From positions 1-50,647 of the forward strand of contig NZ_CAJE01000006.1 in NCBI RefSeq assembly GCF_000308215.1: a stretch of 50,647 bases of DNA. The letters are read 5' to 3'. This document shows positions 17,094 through 25,263 of the stretch, one piece after another (within the stretch, counting starts at the first letter, position 1; every line of letters begins with the position of its first letter). Made by a program: the position numbers and the translations under genes. The notes under the pieces were generated by a model that was not told where the DNA came from, did no database searches, and saw nothing but the letters and a program-made list of their open reading frames with translations. This stretch comes from Methanomassiliicoccus luminyensis B10 (GTDB lineage: Archaea > Thermoplasmatota > Thermoplasmata > Methanomassiliicoccales > Methanomassiliicoccaceae).

Positions 17094-18137
17094 TCAATCC
17101 AGCATCTTGCCGAGCAGGTCCTTGAGGGGGACGTAGTTGGTGGCCTTCTCGCAGAACTTGACGGTGGGAGCGGTGGGCTCGACCACTTCGGACACGGCGA
17201 AAGGCACGTTCATCTTGAGGTGCTGGCCCGATAGCGAGGAGGTCCCATGATCGATGATGAAGGCCACGCGGTGGCCGATTAGGCGGTCGATGTTCTCCAT
17301 CAGGAGGCTGTCCACCTCCCTGAGCATGGAGACCTTCTGGTCGGGGGCCCTGCGGTGGGAGATGTCGTCCGTTTCCTCCACATGCATGAACACGTCGCCC
17401 TGCTCCAGCCTCCGGAACGCTTCCTGGAAGCCGCTCCACATGTTGTCGACCTGCTTGCGGTGCATGCCCAGGAGGCCGCCCACGCCCAGCGCGGAGGGGC
17501 TCTTGGACACCATGACCATGTTCCTGGCCTTGGGTATCGGCCTCGGCCGCCCCGCCTCGTTCAGGGAGCCGCCGCCCCAGGGAAGGACCGTCAGGCCGTC
17601 CATCTCCTTGGCCATCCTGTGAATGTAGCTCTCGAACGCGCCCATATCGAAGGTGCTGCTGGGCACGGGGGTGGGGGGCATGGGGAACCCGTGGACCTTG
17701 TCCGTCTCCACCGTCATAACGCCCCTGCCGTCCTCGTAGAAGTACAGCTTTGGATTGAGGTCGCCGAGGATGTCCAGATTGCGTACCATGCAATCCTGGA
17801 GCTTCCGGTGCATGTCCAGGTCAACCCTGTAAACCCATTCCATGTGGCCGTTGACCATCTTGATGGGAGAGAAGCGATACGCCACCTGGCCTTCCTCGAC
17901 CGGAACGCCCAGACCTATGGCCTCCACCAGCCCGCGGGGAGTGGTGAGGCCCAAGCCGGTGAAGAATTCCAGCAGATACAGGTGAGTGTAGGCCTTGCCA
18001 TCGGTCCAGCCGAAGTCGCCGTTGGTGGCCACGCCGTCGATGAACGGCTTGTCCAGGTACTCCAAGGGGGTCTGGTCCCCTAGTTCGGGTATTTTGTCGT
18101 CCGCCGCCCCATCCAGGAGTACTACCATAGTGTTCAA
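17094..18137 (-). CDS. Phosphoglycerate-mutase-like (archaeal aPGAM family) protein lacking the catalytic serine
   Basis: Alkaline-phosphatase superfamily protein of 347 residues. Seen: VVLLDGAADDKIPELGDQTP at the N-terminus, GLVEAIGLGVPVEEGQVAYR, and HVEETDDISHRRAPDQKV with IDHGTSS near the C-terminus. In active archaeal enzymes the region before the GLG..EA motif reads GSDTAHLALLGYDP. Here the matching stretch is GKAYTHLYLLEFF, so by hand alignment the nucleophilic Ser and the next metal-binding Asp are gone. Mutase activity is therefore doubtful. It starts at TTG 18137 (GGTGGG upstream) or ATG 18128. TATA-like ACTATATTAG lies upstream. Its place behind cobT may be only chance. Confidence 0.75.
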   Translation of the reverse strand: MNTMVVLLDGAADDKIPELGDQTPLEYLDKPFIDGVATNGDFGWTDGKAYTHLYLLEFFTGLGLTTPRGLVEAIGLGVPVEEGQVAYRFSPIKMVNGHMEWVYRVDLDMHRKLQDCMVRNLDILGDLNPKLYFYEDGRGVMTVETDKVHGFPMPPTPVPSSTFDMGAFESYIHRMAKEMDGLTVLPWGGGSLNEAGRPRPIPKARNMVMVSKSPSALGVGGLLGMHRKQVDNMWSGFQEAFRRLEQGDVFMHVEETDDISHRRAPDQKVSMLREVDSLLMENIDRLIGHRVAFIIDHGTSSLSGQHLKMNVPFAVSEVVEPTAPTVKFCEKATNYVPLKDLLGKMLD

Positions 18138-18609
18138 GTTCTACCCACCCATTCCTTCTTCTGGATGGACATGCAAAGAATGGCTAATATAGTTTCCTTA
18201 AGTGGTCGTTCAGCGGCCTAAACCAAACGTCCGCCCCCTGCGGACCGCGGTCCTGCGGGAAAAACTAGATATTGCGAACTAGATACCGGTGGCAGGGGAT
18301 ACGAATATACCGAATGAGCGGAGCCTGCGAAGGCATTCTCGAATTCGGAGAACAACGCTGGTAAGGGCCGGCAGGGCGGCGTATCCCCTTGTCACGATTC
18401 TTGGAAATCAACCGCCCCACCGGCCCCCAGAAACAACACTGGCTGGCACACATCGCAGGATAATGAAGGAATTTATTAAAAAGTCGAATGGTAATTACTT
18501 GAAGCGGCTCGTAATACATTGCTCTCGTTATTGATAACCAGGTCCGAACCTAGTTAAGTAATGGTGCCGAAATGCTTGTTTCGTCAAAAAAGGGATGGAG
18601 AAATAAACT
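18138..18609. other. Intergenic region with repeats and a long hairpin
   Basis: No gene seen over 470 bases. It holds the promoter of the phosphoglycerate-mutase-like gene, a direct repeat AACTAGATA (18263-18271 and 18277-18285), a small hairpin TTCTC/GAGAA (about 18334-18350), the long hairpin listed separately, and palindrome GTTATTGATAAC (18527-18538) before the next gene. Confidence 0.5.
18365..18426 (+). ncRNA. Candidate structured RNA hairpin
   Basis: GGGCCGG-CA-GGGCGG pairs with CCGCCC-CA-CCGGCCC: seven pairs, a symmetric CA/CA internal loop, six pairs and a 32-base apical loop that can fold a small GATT/AATC stem. It lies in a non-coding gap. I cannot assign a family, and the strand is a guess. 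It may also be a remnant of a mobile element end. Confidence 0.3.
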
Positions 18610-19050
18610 ATGAATGTAACTTTCGACGAGTTCCTCGCGTTAGCAAAGAAATACCAAGCCCTGGGTGGAGCGACCCAGGCTCTGATAGAGGACATCAGGC
18701 GCGGCCCCTTCAAGGTCCAGGACGGAGTCAGGCTCCGTCAGCTCTACGAGTTCCTGCTCGACCTGCAGTACGTACAGGAGGACCGCGGCGAGGTCCACGC
18801 CCTGGTCGGTGCCGTCGGGCGCATGCTCGCGGAATGCCAGGATGAGGAGGAGGAAAGAATCATCGCCGAGAAGTGGGTCCCCGAGAAAGGCTTCCCCGGA
18901 GCCACCCTGTGGCTCCAGAGGGAGGACGAGAAGTGGGCCATCGCCCCCTCTCCCAAGGAAGGCGCCTGCCTCGGCAGGTGCGTGAAGGACCTCGGCACCA
19001 CCAAGTGGTTCGAGAAGCCCCTTCCTCTGCTGGTCGACGGCCAGCGTTAA
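18610..19050 (+). CDS. 146-residue protein of unknown function
   Basis: Not recognised. It is a helical N-terminal half (FDEFLALAKKYQALGGATQA, LRQLYEFLLDLQYVQED, VGRMLAECQDEEEERIIAEK) followed by a strand-rich C-terminal half with GATLWLQREDEKWAIAPSP and a CLGRC pair of cysteines. GGAG lies 11 bases before the ATG. No membrane segment or signal peptide. Codon use matches the surrounding genes, so it is probably a real cytoplasmic protein. Confidence 0.65.
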   Translation: MNVTFDEFLALAKKYQALGGATQALIEDIRRGPFKVQDGVRLRQLYEFLLDLQYVQEDRGEVHALVGAVGRMLAECQDEEEERIIAEKWVPEKGFPGATLWLQREDEKWAIAPSPKEGACLGRCVKDLGTTKWFEKPLPLLVDGQR

Positions 19051-19474
19051 ATCTCTTACCGGGGGCCTCCCCAAACCTCTCCATTGCCCTCCTTCATCAT
19101 ATCGCTGCTTCGAGCATATGCGCCCGCAGCAATATGCTGTCGACCCCGTTTTTGGAGCGATGGGCAATGATCAAATTATCGGAAAATTTTAGTCGGCTTC
19201 GAACATCTTGCTTGATCGGCAGGTAAGTCCCGTACGGTATTGGGCACCCCACGGTGTTCCTTGCGCAACACTCCGCCGGGGCTGCCATCTTCTTCACCAA
19301 CGCGGTTTTCCAAATACGATTTTTTTCTAGATTACATGCTGATATGTGCATTTTCACCTTGCTACCGGCCGGGATCGGGCGCACTCGCCTCTTCCCTTTC
19401 CGGAACATGGGAATGCAGCGTACAATGCAAAATGCGAAGTCAGGTCCGCCTTCGCTTGTGCACGCAGCGCCATC
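19051..19474. other. Gap with no supported gene
   Basis: About 420 bases of lower-GC sequence between the 146-residue gene and the end of hypF. Short open frames exist on both strands, but none has a ribosome-binding site, family match or the window's usual codon bias. I see no terminator, repeat or RNA gene in it. Confidence 0.5.
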
Positions 19475-21655
19475 TCACCGGGACTTCTTGAGCGCGATGG
19501 CGCACTGTCCGCTGGACACACAGCCATCACCGTTGGGAAGGCGGTCGTGGCATACGAATTCCAGCCCCCTCTCCTCGACCATCTGCTTGGTCAGTGAGGA
19601 CACCGGGCCGTTGTAGGATACGCCGCCGGTCAGCCCTATGTGACGTATCCCTCTCTTTTCCGCCTCATCGCACGCCGCTTCTACCAGAGACTCGAGCAAT
19701 GCCGCCACGAATGACAGGGACAGGTCCTCCTTTCTCCCCTTGGCCTCGGTCATCTGCCGGTAGAGGTCGGCGGTCATCACCGTGCCGTTCACCCTTTGGG
19801 CCTTGAACGGGTGGATGCGCTCCCCCGCTTCCAGCACCGGCTCCAGCTTCATGGCCGGCTCGCCGTCGTAGGTGCGCTTCCGGCACACCCCGAAGTAGCA
19901 GGACAGGGCATCCAGCACTCGGCCGAACCCCGAGCTCCCGGCGCTGGTATGCATGATCTTCCTCAGCACCTCGGCCTCGCGGTCGCTGAAGTAGCCGTTC
20001 GTTCGCCCGCTCATCTCGTCCAAGGCGAACACCAAGCGGCGGGGGTCCCGGACCGCCATCTCCCCGCCCAGCAGAGGGATCTCCTGCAGATGGGCGACGC
20101 GGTCGAACGAGTCCAGATCGGCCCGCAGGACCTCTCCGCCCCAGGCGTTGCCGTCCGAGCCGTACCCGGTGCCGTCCAGGGTGAGGGCGACGATCTCGTC
20201 GACGCCGGAATCGACCATCAGGGCGGCGGCGTGGGCCCAGTGGTGCTGCACCATCACCAGCTCGGCGTCGTAGCGTACCGCCAGCTGCTTGGCCAGTTTG
20301 CGGTTCGAGTACCCGGGGTGGAGGTCGGCCCCCACCGCCTGCACCCGGTCCACTCCCAGCAGCTTGCAGAAATGCTCGATGGCATGCCCCAGAAAATCTA
20401 CCACTCGGGGAGAGTCGCCGTCCCCGATGTACTGGGTGGTGAACAGCTTTCCGTCCTTGGCCACCGCCCCGCATAGGTTCTCCTGCGCCCCCACCGCCAG
20501 GGCCTGTCCTTTCAGCTTTATGTCGATGGACGAGGGGATGTTCCCCCTGGATTTGCGTATGAAATAGGTATGCTCGCCGAAGGTCCTCAGGACGGAATCG
20601 TCGCACCGGTTGATGATCTCCCGGTCGTGCATGAGATATACCTCGGCGTTCAGCTCCAGGGCGTCAGAGTCGCGCAGCACCATCGGCTCGCCCGGAACGT
20701 TGGCCGAGGTCATGACCAGCGCGTCCTCTTCGAGGTGGCGGAACAGCAGGTGGTGCATTCCCGAGTACGGTAGGAACAGCCCCACGTTCCCCAGGCCGGG
20801 GGCGATGAGTTCGGTGATGCTGCTGTCCTTCTTCCTGACGAGCACCACCGGGCGGTGGCTGGAGGTCAGCAACTTCTTCTCGAACGCGGTCGGCTCCCCG
20901 TATCTCCGCAGGGCGTCGAGGTCCCTCACCATCACCGCAAAGGGCTTCTGGTCACGGTGGTACCATTTCCGGAGCCGAGGCAGCGTGGCCAGAGTGGCAC
21001 ATATGTGCATCCCCCCCCAGCTCTTGGCCACCCCGATGGCCCCGCTGCGGAGCATCTTGGCGAACTCGCCGATGGGATCGGCCGAGCTTATCGCGCTGCC
21101 ATTGGCCGACAGCAGATAGTACGAAGGGCCGCAATGGGGGCACGAGATGGTCTGATGGTGAAACCGCCTGTCCGCGGGGTCGTCATACTCGTTGCGGCAG
21201 TCCGGGTCCATAGGGAAGTCCCGCATGGAGGTCTTGTCCCGGTCGTAAGGAAGATCGGCAATGACGGTGAACCTGGCGCCGCAATTGGTGCAGTTGGTGA
21301 ACGGATAGAGATATCTCCGGTTCCCGGGGTCGAACATCTCCTCGACGCACTGGTCGCACACCGCGGCATCGTTCGGTATCCCTACTCCCCTGCTCCCGCC
21401 GGAGCTGTGGGTGATGCGGAACGTATCGCCGAGGTCGGAACGGTCCTCGTGCAGTTCCACTGAGTCCAGCCTCGCCAGCGGCGGGAGCTCGGCCTTGAGG
21501 CGCCGCACGAACTCCTCGGCGTCGCGGTCCACCGCGATGACCACGTCGGAGCCGTTGTTCTGCACGTACCCCCGCAGGCCCATGGACCTGGCGATGCGGT
21601 ATACGGTGGGGCGGAAGCCCACTCCCTGCACGATGCCGCGGACGGTTATCCTCAT
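19475..21655 (-). CDS. hypF: Carbamoyltransferase HypF (hydrogenase maturation)
   Basis: Uses carbamoyl phosphate to make the thiocarbamate on HypE, the source of cyanide ligands for [NiFe] hydrogenases. The 726 residues contain, in order: an acylphosphatase domain (VQGVGFRPTVYRIA), zinc-finger pairs CDQC/CTNCG and C/CPHCG (about 110-180), a YrdC-like domain (KSWGGMHICATLA, TSANVPGEPM), and a Kae1-like domain with VQHHWAHAAALM, LTLDGTGYGSDGNAWGGE and LPNGDGCVSSGQ at the end. Full length. TATA TTTTTATAAT lies about 25-30 bases before the ATG. No other hyp or hydrogenase gene is in the window. Confidence 0.95.
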   Translation of the reverse strand: MRITVRGIVQGVGFRPTVYRIARSMGLRGYVQNNGSDVVIAVDRDAEEFVRRLKAELPPLARLDSVELHEDRSDLGDTFRITHSSGGSRGVGIPNDAAVCDQCVEEMFDPGNRRYLYPFTNCTNCGARFTVIADLPYDRDKTSMRDFPMDPDCRNEYDDPADRRFHHQTISCPHCGPSYYLLSANGSAISSADPIGEFAKMLRSGAIGVAKSWGGMHICATLATLPRLRKWYHRDQKPFAVMVRDLDALRRYGEPTAFEKKLLTSSHRPVVLVRKKDSSITELIAPGLGNVGLFLPYSGMHHLLFRHLEEDALVMTSANVPGEPMVLRDSDALELNAEVYLMHDREIINRCDDSVLRTFGEHTYFIRKSRGNIPSSIDIKLKGQALAVGAQENLCGAVAKDGKLFTTQYIGDGDSPRVVDFLGHAIEHFCKLLGVDRVQAVGADLHPGYSNRKLAKQLAVRYDAELVMVQHHWAHAAALMVDSGVDEIVALTLDGTGYGSDGNAWGGEVLRADLDSFDRVAHLQEIPLLGGEMAVRDPRRLVFALDEMSGRTNGYFSDREAEVLRKIMHTSAGSSGFGRVLDALSCYFGVCRKRTYDGEPAMKLEPVLEAGERIHPFKAQRVNGTVMTADLYRQMTEAKGRKEDLSLSFVAALLESLVEAACDEAEKRGIRHIGLTGGVSYNGPVSSLTKQMVEERGLEFVCHDRLPNGDGCVSSGQCAIALKKSR

Positions 21656-21842
21656 GACCTTCTTTCCAATGCCCAGTAATTATAAAAAGTATCGCCAGAG
21701 AACCTATCTTTTAGATGATGCGATCGCACGCGGCCAGAGCTGACGATTGTGAACTCGGCGATCCGCGATGGCCCTTTCCTGCTGAATGCGCGGCAAACAA
21801 ATAAATCCCAGGCACAGGATGAAGGCCCGTCAAGTGAGCCCC

Positions 21843-22238
21843 ATGGCGGACAAGAGCGTAGTGAAGGACGGCCTCAAATACACGATCGACCACGAATGGG
21901 TGAAGGAGGAAGGATCCAACGTCCGCATCGGGATAACGGACCACGCGCAGCTGGAGATGACCGAGATCGTTTTCGTCGAGCTGCCCAAGGTGGGCAAGAG
22001 GTACCAGCGAGGCGAGGTCATCGGACAGGTGGAGAGCGTGAAGACCGTCGCATCCATCTACACGCCGGTGGGCGGCGAGGTGGTGGAGGCCAACCAGGAG
22101 CTGGAGAACATGACCCAGTTCATCAACGAGTCGCCGTACGATAAGGGCTGGATCGCCGTCATCAGGGTTGACGACCCTTCTTCTTTAGTAGGCCTCATGG
22201 ACGCGGCGGCGTACCGCAAGGTCCTCAACGGTGGCTGA
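21843..22238 (+). CDS. gcvH: Glycine cleavage system H protein
   Basis: Lipoate-carrying shuttle protein of about 131 residues. Seen: YTIDHEWVKEEGSNVRIGIT, FVELPKVGKRYQRGE, the lipoylation site VESVKTVASIYTPVGGEV with its lysine, and NESPYDKGWIAVI. ATG 21843 is chosen: TATA-like AAACAAATAAAT (about 21797-21808) puts the transcript start near 21833, so the earlier ATG at 21819 is unlikely. No P- or T-protein gene is near, so it may act as a free-standing H protein, for instance in lipoate handling. Confidence 0.93.
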   Translation: MADKSVVKDGLKYTIDHEWVKEEGSNVRIGITDHAQLEMTEIVFVELPKVGKRYQRGEVIGQVESVKTVASIYTPVGGEVVEANQELENMTQFINESPYDKGWIAVIRVDDPSSLVGLMDAAAYRKVLNGG

Positions 22239-22255
22239 GCACTTCACATCGTCGG

Positions 22256-22282
22256 GAGCGGTCAGCCAGGCGTCTGGCGCTC
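22256..22282 (+). terminator. Possible terminator after gcvH
   Basis: GCCAG-GCGT-CTGGC with an outer GAGC/GCTC arm and a five-base bulge (CGGTCA side), 18 bases after the stop. No clear T-run follows, so this is weak. Confidence 0.3.
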
Positions 22283-22524
22283 TCCGGGAATCGCGAGGTC
22301 CCTATCGAGGATTCCGGAAAGATAGCCACATGTCGAGCTCGCTATGCCGCTGTCCGGAACGGGCGTTTGAGCATCTTTGCTTAGGCCCTTGATCATGCGT
22401 TCGTGCTCACCGGCGCGCTGGGGACTTTGCGGTGGGGTGCGAGATGTTGCAATGGAACGTCAGAATCGGTCACTTTTTATCCACCCCCTGATGGAGTTAT
22501 ATATCTAATGAAAAATGCTCTGCC

Positions 22525-23262
22525 ATGGACAGGATGCAGGCTTACACACTATATGTCGACGCCAGTGGAGGGACCTCATGGCCTGCTCCATTTGGAAAAG
22601 GCGAAGACGTTTACTATGTTCAAGCTGGCGTTGCATTGACGCCTGAGCAGGATTATTTTGTACATAAGCGCCTCCCCAACATTATGGGGAAGTATCTCGG
22701 CAAGCCAGAAAAAGGAACCTTTGAGCTTATCAGTCGTAATTATCAGTCGTAATTTAGAGAGGGGTAAGGAGCCTTTTGATACGCTCGAACCGAAAGACCG
22801 TAAGGCCCGGTCTGACGATGTGATTGCCTTATTGCATGATATCAAGCCAACTCTTTTTTCAACAGTAATTAATAAAAGGAGGATAATGGAGCGATATGTA
22901 AATGCTTACGATCCGAAAAGCTATGCATTTAGGGCGATGGTCGACAGATTCACAGTAAATTTCTGACACGTACCGACTCCGTTGGATATGTCGTGATGGA
23001 CCTAGAAGAATCAAGGAACGACAAGAACCTTCAACAGTTGATTCACGAATCTAGACGGCAGGGGATATCGTTAGCGGGTTGGAACTATTGGCCAACGACG
23101 AATTCATATCTGGAGAATATTATGAACACCGCGAGCTTTTTATCATCGTTCAATTCTCCTGGCCTACAACTCGCAGATTTTTGCGCTAGGAAGGTGTTTT
23201 TAACATATGAGCGAGAGAAGGGCGATGATTTCAGATTTCAGGAGACTATCCTCGCTCTTTGA
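22525..23262 (+). pseudogene. Broken DUF3800-family gene
   Basis: Remains of a DUF3800 protein, a family often found with mobile or defence genes. Seen: N-terminal YTLYVDASGG, middle ERGKEPFDTLEPKDRKARSD, and C-terminal VVMDLEESRNDKN with FNSPGLQLADFCARK. Two lesions break it. A perfect 13-base tandem duplication (22728-22740 and 22741-22753) throws the frame into a stop. Removing one copy restores FELISRNLERGKEP. A second shift near 22950, most simply one lost base, separates MVDRF from SKFLTRTDSVGYVVMD. TATA (GTTATATATC) lies about 25 bases before ATG 22525. The GC content is lower than that of its neighbours, suggesting acquisition. Confidence 0.75.
22728..22753 (+). repeat. 13-base tandem duplication that breaks the DUF3800 gene
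   Basis: TATCAGTCGTAAT is present twice in direct contact. Reading across a single copy gives an uninterrupted protein, so the second copy is the inactivating event. Confidence 0.85.
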
Positions 23263-23492
23263 CATGCACGACGGAAAGAAGTGGGAGCCATCGGTTCTAC
23301 CACGATAAATGGGACGGAAGGGTGGGCCATTAAGCCCAATGAACCTTTCGGTCCTCCCCTCCTCGAAGTATGCATGCGACCTCTGTGGTTAAAAACCTTT
23401 CTTAAGATCATCGAAATTATATGATGGGGCGGTAACGATCCTATTGAGGCCTCAGCGCTCCGCTGTGCTACGCTATGGATATGGAAATGGTA

Positions 23493-23512
23493 GCCCCGGG
23501 CGGTCCCGGGGC
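23493..23512 (-). terminator. Stem-loop after mtnP
   Basis: GCCCCGGG and CCCGGGGC pair perfectly around a four-base loop, 11 bases beyond the mtnP stop on the minus strand. There is no long T-run. Confidence 0.45.
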
Positions 23513-23523
23513 CTTTGAACGCC

Positions 23524-24309
23524 TCAGAGCCCAGCTTCCTTGAGCGTATTGGGACAGGGGCACTTCTTCCTGGCCGCGGGTATCTTCGGGAGTGTGGCGG
23601 AGATGAGCTTCCGGACCTTCTCCACGTTCTCGGCCATGACCTTGAGGACTATGCTGATGTCAACCGGCTCCTCCGCCCATACATCATAATCGGTAACGGT
23701 GGCCAGCGAGGTGTAGCACATGTCCAGCTCCCTGGCCAGCTGGCATTCCGGCACAAGGGTCATGCCGATGATGTCGGCGAACTGCCGGTACATCCTCGAC
23801 TCCGCGCGGGTGCTGAACCTCGGTCCCTCGATGCAGACGTAGGTGCCTCCGACGTGGTGCGGGATCTTGAGCCGCTTGGCCTCCTTAGCGAACAGGGAGT
23901 TCAGCTCCGGGCAGAACGGGTCGGCGAGGGAGATATGGACCGTCTTGGCGCCGTCGTAGAAGGTGTAGTCGCGGCCCTTGGTGAAGTCGATGAACTGGTC
24001 CACGATGACGAGCTCGCCGGGCTTGATGTCCTCCTTGAGGGAACCCACCGCGCAGGGGGAGATGATCCTCTCCACGCCCAGCTGCTTCATGGCCCAGATA
24101 TTGGCGCGGTAGTTGACCTTGTGCGGAGGGTACACGTGCCCGCTGCCGTGGCGGGGGAGGAATGCGACCTCTACACCGTCCAGCTCGCCGACCTGCAGTG
24201 CGTCGGAAGGAGCGCCGTAGGGTGTTGACAACGTTATCTTGTCCTTGATCTTGAACATCTTGGGGTCGTAGACCCCGGTCCCGCCTATGATCCCGATGCG
24301 AGGTGCCAT
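23524..24309 (-). CDS. mtnP: S-methyl-5'-thioadenosine/thioinosine phosphorylase
   Basis: Phosphorolysis of methylthioadenosine (or methylthioinosine), salvaging adenine and methylthioribose phosphate. Seen: [65 protein letters not shown], and [20 protein letters not shown] where many MTAPs have MTxxPEAxLARE. The length is typical (261 residues). TATA ATTTAAAT lies about 25 bases before the ATG, so the transcript is probably leaderless. MTA versus MTI preference cannot be told from sequence by eye. Confidence 0.92.
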   Translation of the reverse strand: MAPRIGIIGGTGVYDPKMFKIKDKITLSTPYGAPSDALQVGELDGVEVAFLPRHGSGHVYPPHKVNYRANIWAMKQLGVERIISPCAVGSLKEDIKPGELVIVDQFIDFTKGRDYTFYDGAKTVHISLADPFCPELNSLFAKEAKRLKIPHHVGGTYVCIEGPRFSTRAESRMYRQFADIIGMTLVPECQLARELDMCYTSLATVTDYDVWAEEPVDISIVLKVMAENVEKVRKLISATLPKIPAARKKCPCPNTLKEAGL

Positions 24310-24542
24310 GAGGACGGGGATTTATCAAAGAGGATTTAAATCAATCGAGCGGGCGGCCCCCCTGCGTAGACGTGAACGAGCATGTGCCTGACGTTCTATT
24401 CCCGCTCTTCATGCGATAAAGTAAGCTTTTGGAGCGGATCAGGGACCATCTGACCGCAGAGATGGCCCTCACACTGACGCTTTGGACCGAACGATGGATG
24501 CGAGGGTTTTTTATTAAGGACCAAGCATCCCAACCCGAAAGC

Positions 24543-25064
24543 ATGGCAGTCAAGACGGAGTTGAACCCGGTCAGAGGGATCAGGACCTTCCCTGCGTTCC
24601 CCATAGTATTGGCCGTAGTGGGGAAAGAAGAAAAGAACATCATCACCATCGCGCTCGTGCATGTCTTCTCGTTCAACCCGCCCCTGGTGGGCATCGGGGT
24701 GTCCCCATGCCGGTACAGTCACGAACTGCTCCACCGCTCTCCCGATTTTACCGTCAACATACCAGGCAAGGACCTGGTGGAGGAGACCATCTTTTGCGGC
24801 GAGAAGTCCGGCAAGAACTGCGACAAGTTCATGGAGACCGGGCTCACTCCCGTGCCGGGGAAGAGGGTCGGCACACCCACCATCGCGGAGTGCATCGTCA
24901 ACCTAGAATGCAAGAAGGTGCAGACCTTCGACACCGGTGACCACACCTGGTTCATCGGAGAGGTCGTCAGCGCGGACGTGATCGAGGATTTCGACCGGGA
25001 ACGGGCGCTCATCTATTGGGCCGGGGAGTTCCGCACCCTTGGCGAGACCATCCGGGGACGCTGA
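24543..25064 (+). CDS. Flavin reductase-like FMN-binding protein
   Basis: A 173-residue protein of the flavin reductase/FMN-binding split-barrel family. Seen: FPIVLAVVGKEEKNIITIAL, FSFNPPLVGIGVSPCRYSHE, FTVNIPGKDLVEETIFCG, and TWFIGEVVSADV, the usual barrel strands. The partner enzyme is unknown. Methanogens have many such flavoproteins. A TTTTTTATTA TATA box about 27 bases upstream fits a leaderless start at ATG 24543. A strong terminator follows. Confidence 0.85.
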   Translation: MAVKTELNPVRGIRTFPAFPIVLAVVGKEEKNIITIALVHVFSFNPPLVGIGVSPCRYSHELLHRSPDFTVNIPGKDLVEETIFCGEKSGKNCDKFMETGLTPVPGKRVGTPTIAECIVNLECKKVQTFDTGDHTWFIGEVVSADVIEDFDRERALIYWAGEFRTLGETIRGR

Positions 25065-25079
25065 CAAGGACGTTCTATC

Positions 25080-25111
25080 GTGCCCGCCCAGCTCATGCGG
25101 CGGGCACTTTT
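25080..25111 (+). terminator. Terminator after the flavin reductase-like gene
   Basis: GTGCCCGCC pairs perfectly with GGCGGGCAC around a ten-base loop and is followed by TTTT. Confidence 0.7.
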
Positions 25112-25263
25112 CCGTCCTGAACGCGCCATCGCGCTTCAGCAGGATGGGGAAAAGGCCATATGGCCGGGGTCGGAGGACGGTTCCAGCCGTGAGGGACCGA
25201 CCGGCCGCTGGGCCCTGCGGGGCGCAGGCATCGTGACAATATAATACTCACATTTTTAGAATA

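Noticed and set aside
18290-18440. tRNA gene in the 18.3-18.4 kb gap
   Set aside because: No cloverleaf, T-loop GTTCRA or acceptor pairing could be drawn; only the long hairpin.
19097-19408. 103-residue frame on the minus strand in the gap before hypF
   Set aside because: No ribosome-binding site, no family resemblance and untypical codon use.
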